Assembly (NCBI RefSeq): GCF_025642135.1
Contig: NZ_CP106793.1
Location: 6,726,001 to 6,790,000, forward strand
Direction: 5' to 3'
Length of the DNA stretch: 64,000 bases
From: Streptomyces cynarae
GTDB lineage: Bacteria; Actinomycetota; Actinomycetes; Streptomycetales; Streptomycetaceae
Positions 11,299 through 20,629 of this stretch are shown piece by piece. Every line of letters starts with the position of its first letter. The first letter of the stretch is position 1. A model generated the notes under the pieces. That model saw only the letters and a list, made by a program, of their open reading frames with translations. It searched no databases and had not been told where the DNA came from. Position numbers and translations under genes: made by a program.

Positions 11299-13650
11299 TC
11301 AACGCCCGCCGACCCGCTCCAGCAGCGCCACCGGCAGTCGTGCGAACAGGTCCGCCACGCGCGTGTGCCCCTCGTACTCCCGCTCCGGTGCCAGCGCGTC
11401 GGCCCAGCGGCCGGGCGGCAGTGGGAGGGACGTGTCGTGCCAGCCGCCCGCCTCCGCCAGCCGCAGCGACAGTCGCGTGACCGCCGTGAGCACCTCACCC
11501 GAGCGCACGAAGGCCACACAGTGCGCGGCACCCGGGCCCTCGGCCGCCAGCGGCGCGTACGTCGCCGAGGCGCCGAAGACCTCCGGGCGCCGTCGGCGCA
11601 GGAGCAGCGCGGCTCTGGTGAGGTCCGCCTTGTCCGAGGCCGTCTGCTGCGGTGCGAACGGCTGCCGGTTGTCCGGGTCGACCAGCGCACGGTACTCGCC
11701 CTCGGTGCCCTGGTAGACGTCGGGCACGCCCGGCATCGTCAGCTGGACCAGCGCGGCCCCCAGGGCGTTCGCCAGGATGTGCGGTGCCAGCTCGTCCCTC
11801 AGGGCCGTCACGAGTTGTCCCGGCGCCCCGCACGGGCCTCCCGAGACGAAAGCCGCCACCGCGTCCTCGTAGGCCGGGTCCTGTTCGGTCCACGAGGTGT
11901 GCAGCCCCGCCTCCCGCACATGCTTGAGCAGCGCCCCCTTCAGGCGCTCCTCGTCCGCCTGCCCGAGCCCGAACAGCGTCTGCCAGGCCGCCCAGGCCAG
12001 CTGCGGGTCGGGGGCGTCACCGTCCGCGCGGGTCACCTCGGCCAGTACGTCGTCCCAGCGTTGCGGGCACTGCGTGAGCACCGAGATCGCCGCCCGCACG
12101 TCCGCGCTGCGCTTGGTGTCGTGCGTCGACATCACGGTCCCGGTGACGGGCCAGTCGCGCTGCACGCGCGCGCAGTACGCGTGGAAGTCCTCCGGGGCGA
12201 CGGCCGGGGCGCCGGGCTCGCCGCCCACCTCGTTCGCCGACAGCAGCGGCACGTAGCGGTAGAACGCCGTGTCCTCCACGGACTTGGCGCGCAGCGCCGA
12301 CGCCGTCTGCGCGAACCGGGCCCGGAACTCCTCGAGGTCGGGCTCCTCGCCGATCCGCCCCAGCACCAGGTCGCGCACGACGGTCACCGCGTGCGCCTCC
12401 TCGGGCACCGTGAACGCGGCCCGGGCCTCGGCGGCGGCCGCCTCGGTGACCACCTCGGCGGCGTCCTGGGAGGCGTACGGCCGGTACACCTCCATGCGGA
12501 CGAGGAGTTCCCGCAGCGCGGTGTGCAGCGCCCAGGGCGCGTGGTCGCGCAGCGCCGGGTCCGGGGACGTCGCGCACAGCCGGCTCGCCACGCGGATGAG
12601 GCGCTCCACCTCGGTCGCCAGCTCGTGCGTGACCACCTCGTAGGCGGCGCGCCGTACCGTCGAGGCCCACTGGCCGCCTCGGTCGCCGCGCGGGATCGCG
12701 AAGAGCCGGTAGTGGCCGAGCAGCTCCTCGGCGCCCTCGGGGTCCGTGAAGAGCCCCTCCACGTGCCGCAGCGCGTCGTACCCGGTGGTGCCCGCGACCG
12801 GCCAGGCGGTGGGCAGGTGCTCGCCGTCGGCGAGGATCTTCTCGACGACCGTCCAGCGCCCGCCGGTGGCCTCGTCGAGCCGGCGCAGATACACCTCCGG
12901 ATCCGCGAGACCGTCCGGGTGGTCGATGCGCAGACCGTCGACGACGCCCTCGTCGAGCAGCCGCAGCAGCGTGCCGTGGGTCGCGGCGAAGACCTCCGGA
13001 TCCTCCACGCGCACCCCGATCAGCTCGGAGATGCTGAAGAACCGCCGGTAGTTCAGCTCGGTACGGGCCAGCCGCCACCACACCGGGCGGTACCACTGGG
13101 CGTCGATCAGCTGGGGCAACGGCAGTTTCCCGGTGCCCTCGCGCAACGGGAAGACGTGCTCGTGGTAGCGCAGCACGTCCCCGTCGACCTTGAGGTCCTC
13201 GATCACCTCGCCGAGCCGGCCCCCCAGCACCGGCACCAGCAGCTGTCCGCCCTGTGCGTCCCAGTCGATGTCGAACCAGCGGGCGTAGGGCGACGCCGGG
13301 CCCTCGCGCAGCACCTCCCACAGGGCCCGGTTGTGGCGGGGGAAGGCGGCCATGTGGTTGGGCACGATGTCCACGACCAGGCCCAGCCCGTGCTCCCGCG
13401 CCGTGCGCGCCAGGGAGCGCAGCCCCGCCTCGCCGCCGAGCTCGTCCCGCACGCGCGCGTGGTCGACGACGTCGTAGCCGTGCGCCGACCCCGGGACGGC
13501 CTCCAGGATCGGCGACAGATGCAGGTGCGAGACGCCGAGTGCGGCCAGGTACGGCACGGCCGCCTCCGCCGCACCGAACGGGAACCGCGGCTGCAACTGC
13601 AGCCGGTACGTGGCCGTGGGCACCGTCGGGCCGGGACGCTCAGGTGTCAT
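11299..13650 (-). CDS. treY: Maltooligosyltrehalose synthase
   Basis: 783 aa GH13 enzyme that turns the reducing-end maltose unit of maltooligosaccharides into a trehalose unit, feeding TreZ. N-terminal signatures TYRLQLQ, LYLSPI-like LHLSPILEAVPGSAHGYD and VDIVPNHMA are typical. The catalytic parts are DGLRIDHPDGLADP (nucleophile), WTVVEKIL (acid/base) and MSTHDTKRSADVRA. Length matches the family. ATG 13650 precedes TPERPGPTVPTATYRLQL; no good Shine-Dalgarno is visible. It lies 124 bp after the glgX start and is transcribed in the same direction as glgX and treZ. It has its own spacer on each side, and convergent transcription from the SSI gene ends about 100 bp away. Confidence 0.96.
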   Translation of the reverse strand: MTPERPGPTVPTATYRLQLQPRFPFGAAEAAVPYLAALGVSHLHLSPILEAVPGSAHGYDVVDHARVRDELGGEAGLRSLARTAREHGLGLVVDIVPNHMAAFPRHNRALWEVLREGPASPYARWFDIDWDAQGGQLLVPVLGGRLGEVIEDLKVDGDVLRYHEHVFPLREGTGKLPLPQLIDAQWYRPVWWRLARTELNYRRFFSISELIGVRVEDPEVFAATHGTLLRLLDEGVVDGLRIDHPDGLADPEVYLRRLDEATGGRWTVVEKILADGEHLPTAWPVAGTTGYDALRHVEGLFTDPEGAEELLGHYRLFAIPRGDRGGQWASTVRRAAYEVVTHELATEVERLIRVASRLCATSPDPALRDHAPWALHTALRELLVRMEVYRPYASQDAAEVVTEAAAAEARAAFTVPEEAHAVTVVRDLVLGRIGEEPDLEEFRARFAQTASALRAKSVEDTAFYRYVPLLSANEVGGEPGAPAVAPEDFHAYCARVQRDWPVTGTVMSTHDTKRSADVRAAISVLTQCPQRWDDVLAEVTRADGDAPDPQLAWAAWQTLFGLGQADEERLKGALLKHVREAGLHTSWTEQDPAYEDAVAAFVSGGPCGAPGQLVTALRDELAPHILANALGAALVQLTMPGVPDVYQGTEGEYRALVDPDNRQPFAPQQTASDKADLTRAALLLRRRRPEVFGASATYAPLAAEGPGAAHCVAFVRSGEVLTAVTRLSLRLAEAGGWHDTSLPLPPGRWADALAPEREYEGHTRVADLFARLPVALLERVGGR

Positions 13651-13774
13651 GGAAAGCTACGTACCCGCCCCGCCGCCTTTCGTGTCATCGACGCGCCGCC
13701 GACCCGGCCGCCCACGGAAAACGTCCGCCACGCGCGCGTGCCCCGCGAGCCCGGCATGATCCAGACGAGAGGCC

Positions 13775-15883
13775 CTAGTCCGGCCGCTGCAGCACCACCA
13801 GGCTCCGGTCCACCAGGGTCAGCCGTCCCCCGGCCTCGATCTTCGTACCCGTGCCCGGCGGCAGCCCCTCCGGGACGGCCGTGTCGACGACCACCTGCCA
13901 CTGGCGCCCGTGGTTGACCGGCACCACGAACTCGAGCGTCCTCGGCGAGGGATTGAACATCAGCAGGAACGAGTCGTCCGTGATCCGCTCCCCGCGCTGC
14001 CCCGGCTCCGAGATCGCGTTGCCGTTGAGGAACACCGTCAGCGCGCTCGCCTGCCCCGACGTCCAGTCCCGCTGGGTCATCTCCTCACCCTCCGGGGTGA
14101 ACCACGCGATGTCGGACAGCTCGTCGTGCGTGCCCTGCACCGGGCGGCCGTGGAAGAAACGGCGCCGGCGGAAGACCGGGTGATCACGGCGCAGCCACAC
14201 CATCGCGCGCGTGAACTCCAGCAGATCGCTGCCGTCCTGCGGCCACTGGACCCAGGAGAGCTCGCTGTCCTGGCAGTACGCGTTGTTGTTGCCGTTCTGC
14301 GTGCGCGCGAACTCGTCGCCGTGGCTGAGCATCGGCACGCCCTGGGAGAGCATCAGCGTGGCGATGAAGTTCCGCATCTGCCGGCCCCGCAGCTCGAGCA
14401 CCGCCGGGTCGTCGGTCTCACCCTCGGCCCCGCAGTTCCAGGACCGGTTGAAGCTCTCGCCGTCTCGGTTGTCCTCGCCGTTGGCCTCGTTGTGCTTCTC
14501 GTTGTACGAGACCAGGTCGTGCAGTGTGAAGCCGTCGTGGCAGGTCACGAAGTTGATGGAGGCCAGCGGGCGGCGGCCGTCGTCCTGGTAGAGGTCCGAG
14601 GAACCGGTCAGCCGGGAGGCGAACTCCGCGAGGGTGCGCGGCTCGCCGCGCCACAGGTCGCGCACGGTGTCGCGGTACTTGCCGTTCCACTCGGTCCACA
14701 TGGGCGGGAAGTTGCCCACCTGGTAGCCGCCCTCGCCGACGTCCCACGGCTCGGCGATCAGCTTCACCTGGGAGACCACCGGGTCCTGCTGCACCAGGTC
14801 GAAGAACGACGACAACCGGTCCACCTCGTGGAACTGCCGCGCCAGGGTGGCCGCCAGGTCGAAACGGAAGCCGTCCACGTGCATCTCGGTGACCCAGTAG
14901 CGCAGCGAGTCCATGATCAGCTGCAGGACGTGCGGCGAGCGCATCAGCAGGGAGTTGCCCGTTCCGGTGGTGTCCATGTAGTACCGGGGATCGTCCGCCA
15001 GCCGGTAGTACGAGGGGTTGTCGATGCCCCGGAAGGACAGCGTCGGGCCCAGGTGGTTGCCCTCGGCGGTGTGGTTGTAGACGACGTCCAGGATGACCTC
15101 GATACCGGCCTCGTGCAGCGCCTTCACCGCCGACTTGAACTCCAGGACCTGCTGGCCGCGGTCGCCCCAGGAGGCGTACGCGTTGTGCGGGGCGAAGAAG
15201 CCGATCGTGTTGTAGCCCCAGTAGTTGCTCAGGCCCATGTCCGCCAGACGGTGGTCGTTGACGAACTGGTGTACGGGCATCAGCTCCAGTGCGGTGACAC
15301 CCAACTCGGTCAGATGTTCGATGATGGCCGGATGGGCGAGCGCGGCGTACGTGCCGCGCAGCTCGTCCGGAAGCGCCGGGTGGCGCATCGTCAGGCCCTT
15401 CACATGGGCCTCGTAGATCACCGTACGGTGGTACTCGGTGCGCGGCCTGCGGTCGTCGCCCCAGTCGAAGTACGGGTTGATCACCACGGACGCCATGGTG
15501 TATGGCGCCGAGTCCAGGTCGTTGCGCTTGTCGGGGGACCCGAACGGGTAGCCGTACACCTCCTCGCCCCACGTCACCGCGCCACTGATCGCGCGCGCGT
15601 ACGGGTCGAGCAGCAGCTTCGCCGAGTTGCAGCGCAGTCCGCGCTCGGGGGCGTACGGACCGTGCACCCGGAACCCGTACCGCTGCCCGGGCATCACCCC
15701 CGGCAGATACGCGTGCCGGACGAACGCGTCTGTCTCCCGCAACTCGATCGCCGTCTCCGAGCCGTCGTCGTGCAGCAGACACAGCTCGATCCGGTCGGCG
15801 GCCTCCGAAAAGACCGCGAAATTGGTCCCGGCGCCGTCATAGGTGGCGCCGAGCGGATACGCCTCTCCAGGCCAGACCTGCAT
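13775..15883 (-). CDS. glgX: Glycogen debranching enzyme GlgX/TreX
   Basis: 702 aa GH13 isoamylase-type enzyme that cuts alpha-1,6 branches, giving the linear maltooligosaccharides used by TreY and TreZ. The N-terminal carbohydrate-binding domain (GTNFAVFSEAADRIELCL) is followed by the barrel with VILDVVYNHTAEGNHLGP, VDGFRFDLAA (nucleophile), LIAEPWDVGEGGYQVGNF (acid/base) and FVTCHDGFTLHDLVSYN. ATG 15883 has GGGAGAG about 8 nt upstream. It faces a divergent promoter region of about 310 bp. glgX, then treY, then (after two opposite-strand gene pairs) treZ form a functional though dispersed glycogen-to-trehalose set. Confidence 0.96.
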   Translation of the reverse strand: MQVWPGEAYPLGATYDGAGTNFAVFSEAADRIELCLLHDDGSETAIELRETDAFVRHAYLPGVMPGQRYGFRVHGPYAPERGLRCNSAKLLLDPYARAISGAVTWGEEVYGYPFGSPDKRNDLDSAPYTMASVVINPYFDWGDDRRPRTEYHRTVIYEAHVKGLTMRHPALPDELRGTYAALAHPAIIEHLTELGVTALELMPVHQFVNDHRLADMGLSNYWGYNTIGFFAPHNAYASWGDRGQQVLEFKSAVKALHEAGIEVILDVVYNHTAEGNHLGPTLSFRGIDNPSYYRLADDPRYYMDTTGTGNSLLMRSPHVLQLIMDSLRYWVTEMHVDGFRFDLAATLARQFHEVDRLSSFFDLVQQDPVVSQVKLIAEPWDVGEGGYQVGNFPPMWTEWNGKYRDTVRDLWRGEPRTLAEFASRLTGSSDLYQDDGRRPLASINFVTCHDGFTLHDLVSYNEKHNEANGEDNRDGESFNRSWNCGAEGETDDPAVLELRGRQMRNFIATLMLSQGVPMLSHGDEFARTQNGNNNAYCQDSELSWVQWPQDGSDLLEFTRAMVWLRRDHPVFRRRRFFHGRPVQGTHDELSDIAWFTPEGEEMTQRDWTSGQASALTVFLNGNAISEPGQRGERITDDSFLLMFNPSPRTLEFVVPVNHGRQWQVVVDTAVPEGLPPGTGTKIEAGGRLTLVDRSLVVLQRPD

Positions 15884-16196
15884 GAATTCGACTCTCCCAG
15901 CTTTGCCGGCCCTCTGGGGGCGCCTTGCGGCCGAGTTCCCGAAAGTGACTGCTCCCCCTTCTGAGCGAGCGGGAATCCTGACTCATCCTGCTCGGTCCCT
16001 CATCGAGTGACGAGTATGGCGCGAATCGTCCGCGGCGCCCTCCGATCCGTCCCACGATGGAACCTTCTCTCACCCGCATCCCTCTTAACGGCCGACCAGC
16101 GCACACCCGGCGCGCACGCTGACCACCGCGCGCCGTGGTGTGCCGAACCAGTGGGGCTCGAGCCACTCCCGCACCACAGGGGGAGTAGGGGGACAT
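15884..16196. promoter_or_regulatory. 313-bp divergent promoter region between glgX and a secreted protein gene
   Basis: No gene seen. It should hold promoters for both flanking genes. Two hairpin-capable elements lie near the right gene: ACCAC/GTGGT at 16122-16139 and AGTGG/CCACT at 16150-16167, the latter centred on the palindrome GGCTCGAGCC. A TTAACG at about 16085 could be part of a -10 element. No known operator was recognised. Confidence 0.35.
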
Positions 16197-16991
16197 GTGC
16201 GCAGGACAGTGCGCCGCCACCTGGGCAAGGTGGTGGCGGGTGCGGCCATCGCGGTGACAGGGACCGCCGTGATGGTCGGGATCACGCTGCCGGGCTCGGC
16301 GGGGGCCGAGGAGTCCGGTGGCAAGAGCGGCGGACTCGCCGCCCGGCAGCAGGACCAGTCCGTGGGGCCCGGCGTCGTCGAGCGGGCTCCCGCCGAGGGG
16401 GCGACCGGCAAGGGCGACGACCCGCTGACCGACGACGAGGCACGGCGCGCCGAGCGCATCGCGCTGACCGGCCCGCAGTTCGCCGCCGGACAGAACGTCG
16501 AGGGCAGGAAGGGTCCGCAACGCCTCGCCGTCGACCTCGCCGAGCCGGACGCGGACGAACTGGACGACCCGGACGCGCCCCGACGCGCGGAGGTCACGCT
16601 CTACGACTACAGGAGCGACGCTCTTGTCACCAAGACCGTCGACCTGCGTTCCGGGAAGGTGGAGGGGACGGGCACCCAGCACGGTGTGCAGCCGCCCCTC
16701 ACCCGGGAGGAGAACGCCGAGGCGGCCCGGCTGCTCATCGCCGACCCGCTCGGGGCGGGGCTGAAGGCCGACTACAAGGACGCCACCGGCAAGGACCTCA
16801 CCTCGCCCGGCCAGCTGATGCTCACCGGCATCGTCTACCGGGCGGTGCCGGGCGCCCAGCCCGCGGTCCTCGACCAGTGCGGCAGGCACCGCTGTGTGCG
16901 GCTCCTCCCGAAGATCCCGAACGGCTCCTGGATCGACAGCCGTTCCTTCGTGATCGACCTGAGCGCCCGAAAGGTCGGCAGGCTCGGCTGA
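16197..16991 (+). CDS. Secreted Tat-type protein preceding the amine oxidase
   Basis: 264 aa. The N-terminus is Arg-rich (VRRTVRRHLGKVVAG) followed by a hydrophobic core ending about GSAGAEE, so it is exported, perhaps by Tat. The mature part is acidic and without catalytic motifs I recognise. One Cys pair (DQCGRHRCVRL) near residue 230 may form a disulfide. GTG 16197 is chosen because GGGGG ends about 5 nt upstream. The gene lies 101 bp before the copper-amine-oxidase-like gene on the same strand and is probably co-transcribed. A role with the oxidase (a prodomain or maturation partner) is inferred only from position. Confidence 0.7.
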   Translation: MRRTVRRHLGKVVAGAAIAVTGTAVMVGITLPGSAGAEESGGKSGGLAARQQDQSVGPGVVERAPAEGATGKGDDPLTDDEARRAERIALTGPQFAAGQNVEGRKGPQRLAVDLAEPDADELDDPDAPRRAEVTLYDYRSDALVTKTVDLRSGKVEGTGTQHGVQPPLTREENAEAARLLIADPLGAGLKADYKDATGKDLTSPGQLMLTGIVYRAVPGAQPAVLDQCGRHRCVRLLPKIPNGSWIDSRSFVIDLSARKVGRLG

Positions 16992-17092
16992 ACCACGCGG
17001 ACACCGCCTTCCGAAGGAACGTTTTTCCGGGTCACGGGTCGCGGACCGCGCTCTTCGCCCTTCTCGCTTCGTGCAACAGGAGTCTCTTCGTC

Positions 17093-18424
17093 ATGCGCGT
17101 GAACAGAAACAGCCGTGCCCGTCGGCAGTCGCTCCACCGGCGGGCCATGGCCGGCCTGCTGACCGCCGGGCTCGCCCTCGGTGGCACGGCGGCCACCCCT
17201 GCCTTCGCCCGTCCCGAGACCGCCGCCGCGCCGGCCGCCGAGTGCGGCGCCGCCTACCGGATCGAGCAGAAGCTCTCCACCGGCACCACCTGGCGGATGT
17301 GCCGGCGCTACGACAAATACGCCGGCCTGGTGCTGGAGCACGTCTCCTACCAGCCCCCGGGCGAGAGCCGCCCGATCAAGGTCCTGAACAGCGCCCGGCT
17401 CGCCCAGATCGACGTCCCCTACGACGACGGCTCGGTCGAGTACAGCGACCTGACCGGCGCCGGGTTCGCGCAGGGCCTGATGAACATGGCGCCCGCCGAG
17501 TGTCCCGGGGGCACCATCAAGACGGTGAAGGTGCCGGACGCCTTGGACCCGGGCCACCCCAACGTGAACGGCGTGTGCACCACGACCCGTTCGCGCGGGC
17601 ACGCCTACCGCATGCAGAGCGACGACGGGAACAAGGTCTACCAGGCCCAGGGCAAGGACCTGTTGGTCTACACCGTCAACAAGGTCGGCTGGTACGAGTA
17701 CATCACCGAGTGGCGCTTCCAGGACGACGGCACGGTCGACATGAACGTCGGCGCCACCGGCAGCCTCTCGCCGTACGACTACGACGCGGGTGACGGCCGA
17801 GGCTGGCCGATCGGCAACGGCGCCCGCTCCTACGCCACCAGCCACAGCCACAACGTCTTCTGGCGGCTCGACTTCGGCCTCGACGGCTCCTCCAGGAACA
17901 AGATCGAGCAGTACGACTCCGTGGTCAGCCCGCCCGCCCGGGGCGCCCAGGCGCCCAGCAACAAGACGACCCGCACCACCGTCACCAAGGAACTCGCCGG
18001 CGACGCCAAGAACTCGCGCTGGTGGCGGGTCGTCAGCGACGCGGGCAAGAACAAGGACGGCCACGCGCGCTCGTACGAGATCGTCCCCAGCGCGTCCACC
18101 AAATACTTCGGCCACGAGTTCACCAAGCACGACATCTACTTCACCGAGTACAACCCCTGCGAGCAGTTCGCCAGTGACAACGTGGGCGACTGCGGCACAG
18201 GGGCGGCCACCACGGTCGACAAATGGGTCAACGGCCAGAGCCTCACTCACCCGGTGGTGTGGGTGAACGTCGGCTTCCATCATGTCGCGCGCGACGAGGA
18301 CCAGCAGCCCATGCCGGTCCACTGGCAGGGCTTCTCCATCGCTCCGCGCGACGTCACGGCTATGAATCCTCTCACTCCGCCCGCTCTCGCCGACCAGAAC
18401 GGACAGCCCCGAAACGGTAGTTGA
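17093..18424 (+). CDS. Secreted copper amine oxidase-like protein
   Basis: 443 aa with an Arg-rich signal peptide (about 1-40, ending TPAFARPE). The body matches the catalytic domain of copper amine oxidases, which deaminate primary amines using copper and topaquinone. Copper ligands are seen as SHSHN (His251, His253) and GFHHVARDED (His396 or His397). The cofactor site reads VGWYEYITEW: Tyr201 is kept, but the Asn of the family Asn-Tyr-Asp/Glu consensus is Trp. The protein lacks the N2/N3 domains of classical enzymes and is short. ATG 17093 has AGGAG 9 nt upstream. Catalysis is uncertain because of the altered cofactor motif. Confidence 0.83.
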   Translation: MRVNRNSRARRQSLHRRAMAGLLTAGLALGGTAATPAFARPETAAAPAAECGAAYRIEQKLSTGTTWRMCRRYDKYAGLVLEHVSYQPPGESRPIKVLNSARLAQIDVPYDDGSVEYSDLTGAGFAQGLMNMAPAECPGGTIKTVKVPDALDPGHPNVNGVCTTTRSRGHAYRMQSDDGNKVYQAQGKDLLVYTVNKVGWYEYITEWRFQDDGTVDMNVGATGSLSPYDYDAGDGRGWPIGNGARSYATSHSHNVFWRLDFGLDGSSRNKIEQYDSVVSPPARGAQAPSNKTTRTTVTKELAGDAKNSRWWRVVSDAGKNKDGHARSYEIVPSASTKYFGHEFTKHDIYFTEYNPCEQFASDNVGDCGTGAATTVDKWVNGQSLTHPVVWVNVGFHHVARDEDQQPMPVHWQGFSIAPRDVTAMNPLTPPALADQNGQPRNGS

Positions 18425-18539
18425 GAAACGACCCTGTCCATCCGGCTGCACCGTGCCGCACTCCCGGAGTAGTCTTCCTTGATCGTTGGCCGGGGCCTTG
18501 CCCCTGGGGAGGCTCGGGGGAGCGGAAGGCGGTGCGCGG

Positions 18540-19778
18540 GTGGGCTCGGGAGGGCTGGAGCTGCCCCCTGGTGACGAGGGTCACGAGGGGAACTCCGCGG
18601 ATGTCCCGCCCGGCGCGGTGTCCCTGGCACGGCCGATGGAGATGGGATCCATCGGACCGGAACTGGACTGGGACGCCGACGCGTGGCGCGAGGTGCGGAC
18701 CCGCGCCCAGCGGGCCGGGCGGGCCTACATCTGGCTGAACCTGGTGGAGCAGCGGCTGCGCGCGGTCGTGGCCGCCGTTCTCCGCCCCATCTACGAACCG
18801 GTCCACGGCGACGACTGGGTGGTCGCCGCCGCCGGACCGGCCGGCCAGGAGTGGGTGCAGCGGGCGGTCGCGGTACGCGAGGTCAGCCGCCGCAAGGGGT
18901 ATCTGCTCGACCCGGCCGACGACAACGTGCTCAGCTTTCTGACGCTGCCGCAGCTGCGCGAGCTGATGGTGCAGCACTGGCCGTGCTTCGAGCCGTACAT
19001 AGACGAGCGCCGCGATGTGGAGCTCGCCCTGGACGAGCTGGAAGTGACCCGGAACGTGGTCTCGCGCAACCGGGCCCTGTCCCAGGCGGTCCTCGCGCAG
19101 GCCGAGCGCGCTTCCGCCAATCTCCTGGAGATCCTCGGCGCGGGCGGTGACGTGCCCTCCGCCCGCCGGCTGCCCGTCGACGCGGTCGAGGACCTGGTGG
19201 GCGACCGGTACGCGGACGTGGTCGCCGTCCACCCGGACCGGGTACGGCTGCTGCGGCAGTTCCCCGCCGAGGACATCTTCGGCGGTGCCCGCCGCCTGGA
19301 CGCCATCGGCATCGGCCTCAACCTGCTGGTGCAGAACTTCTCCGGGCGGCGGCTGGTGCGGCTCGCCGAGTCCGGCTGCCGGGTGCGGCTGCTGTTCCTC
19401 AACCCGGCCTCCAGCGCGGTCAAACGGCGCGAGCGGGAGCTAGGCATCAGGAAGGGCGAGCTGAGCCGCGCGGTCGAGATGAACATCCTGCACATGCGCC
19501 GGGTGCGCTCGAAGCTGCGCGACCCGGGCGCCTTCGAGATCCAGGTCTTCGACGAAACCCCTCGTTTCACCGCGTACCTGGTGAACGGGGACGGCTCGGA
19601 CGGCATCGCGGTCGTGCAGTCCTATCTGCGGCGCACCCGCGGTATGGAGGCGCCGGTGCTGGTGCTGCGGGGCGGCAGCCGGGTCGTCAAGTCGGACGAA
19701 GTCGAGGAGAACGGGCTCTTCCCCACCTACCGGGAGGAGTTCGAACTGGCTTGGGCCGATTCGCGTCCGGTGTCCTGA
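18540..19778 (+). CDS. SAV2148-family HEPN-domain protein
   Basis: 412 aa, cytoplasmic, no membrane segment. It matches the actinobacterial family named after S. avermitilis SAV2148, described as HEPN-containing. Residues about 50-190 form a helical region with the segment VTRNVVSRNRALSQ, where a HEPN RNase would have Arg-x4-His; here the His position is Arg. The C-terminal half (about 230-400) has alternating beta/alpha segments (RVRLLFLNPASSA, AYLVNGDG, GIAVVQSYLRR) suggesting a PLD-like or nucleotide-binding fold. GTG 18540 was chosen for GGAAGG about 11 nt upstream; ATG 18636 is a shorter option. Function unknown. Confidence 0.75.
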   Translation: MGSGGLELPPGDEGHEGNSADVPPGAVSLARPMEMGSIGPELDWDADAWREVRTRAQRAGRAYIWLNLVEQRLRAVVAAVLRPIYEPVHGDDWVVAAAGPAGQEWVQRAVAVREVSRRKGYLLDPADDNVLSFLTLPQLRELMVQHWPCFEPYIDERRDVELALDELEVTRNVVSRNRALSQAVLAQAERASANLLEILGAGGDVPSARRLPVDAVEDLVGDRYADVVAVHPDRVRLLRQFPAEDIFGGARRLDAIGIGLNLLVQNFSGRRLVRLAESGCRVRLLFLNPASSAVKRRERELGIRKGELSRAVEMNILHMRRVRSKLRDPGAFEIQVFDETPRFTAYLVNGDGSDGIAVVQSYLRRTRGMEAPVLVLRGGSRVVKSDEVEENGLFPTYREEFELAWADSRPVS

Positions 19779-19886
19779 ACTGTCCCATGGTGCCGACCGG
19801 AAGCGGAATCCGGTCCTCGGATTGTCAGTGGCGCATGCGAGGGTGGAGGCCACTGGGGGAAAGCACCACCACGAAGGGGGGCCGCC

Positions 19887-20609
19887 ATGGCCTGGCACCG
19901 AGAGCTGCTGATCGGCTTCGACCTGGAGACGACCGGGACGGATCCGTATGAGGCGCGCATCGTCACGGGGGCGGTGATCGAGGTCAAGGACGGGGAGCCG
20001 CTCGGCCGCCGCGACTGGCTGGCGGATCCGGGCGTGGAGATTCCGGCCGACGCGGTCGCGGTGCACGGGATCAGCAACGAGCGGGCGATGGCCGAGGGCC
20101 GCCCGGCCGACCGGGTCGCGGACGCGATCGCCGAGGTCCTGGTGGCGTACTGGCGGACGGGAGTCCCTGTCGTCGCCTACAACGCGGCCTTCGACCTCAC
20201 CCTGCTCTCCGCCGAGCTGCGACGGCACGGACTGCCGTCCCTGCGCGAACGTCTGGGGGGCCTCGCCCCGGCCCCGGTCATCGACCCGTACACGATCGAC
20301 CGCTGGGCCGACCGCTACCGCCGGGGCAAGCGCAACCTGGAAGCGGTGTGCGCGGAGTACGGTGTGGCGCTGGAGTCCGCGCACAACGCGGGCGCGGACG
20401 CGCTGGCCGCCGCCCGGCTGGCCGCGGCGATAGCCGGCCGCCACCCGAAGGTCGCGGCCCTCGGCCCGGCGGAGCTGCACCGCAGCCAGATCGAGTGGTA
20501 CGCGGACTGGGCGGCGGACTTCCAGGAGTTCCTGCGCGCCAAGGGCGACGCGGAGGCGGTGGTGGACGGTACGTGGCCGCTGCGGGAGGCGGTGGACGGG
20601 AGGGTCTGA
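19887..20609 (+). CDS. DEDDh-family 3'-5' exonuclease
   Basis: 240 aa DnaQ/epsilon-like exonuclease. Exo I is GFDLETTGTDP (Asp and Glu), Exo II is YNAAFDLTLL (Asp), and Exo III is HNAGADALAAARLA (His and Asp), all intact. RYRRGKRNLEAVCAEYGV precedes Exo III as usual. It probably trims DNA or RNA 3' ends. It is separate from polymerase subunits, so a housekeeping repair or RNA-processing role is likely but unproven. ATG 19887 has a G-rich run (AAGGGGGG) 7 nt upstream. It sits 108 bp after the HEPN gene on the same strand. Confidence 0.92.
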   Translation: MAWHRELLIGFDLETTGTDPYEARIVTGAVIEVKDGEPLGRRDWLADPGVEIPADAVAVHGISNERAMAEGRPADRVADAIAEVLVAYWRTGVPVVAYNAAFDLTLLSAELRRHGLPSLRERLGGLAPAPVIDPYTIDRWADRYRRGKRNLEAVCAEYGVALESAHNAGADALAAARLAAAIAGRHPKVAALGPAELHRSQIEWYADWAADFQEFLRAKGDAEAVVDGTWPLREAVDGRV

Positions 20610-20629
20610 GACGGGCGGGGCGTTCGCCT

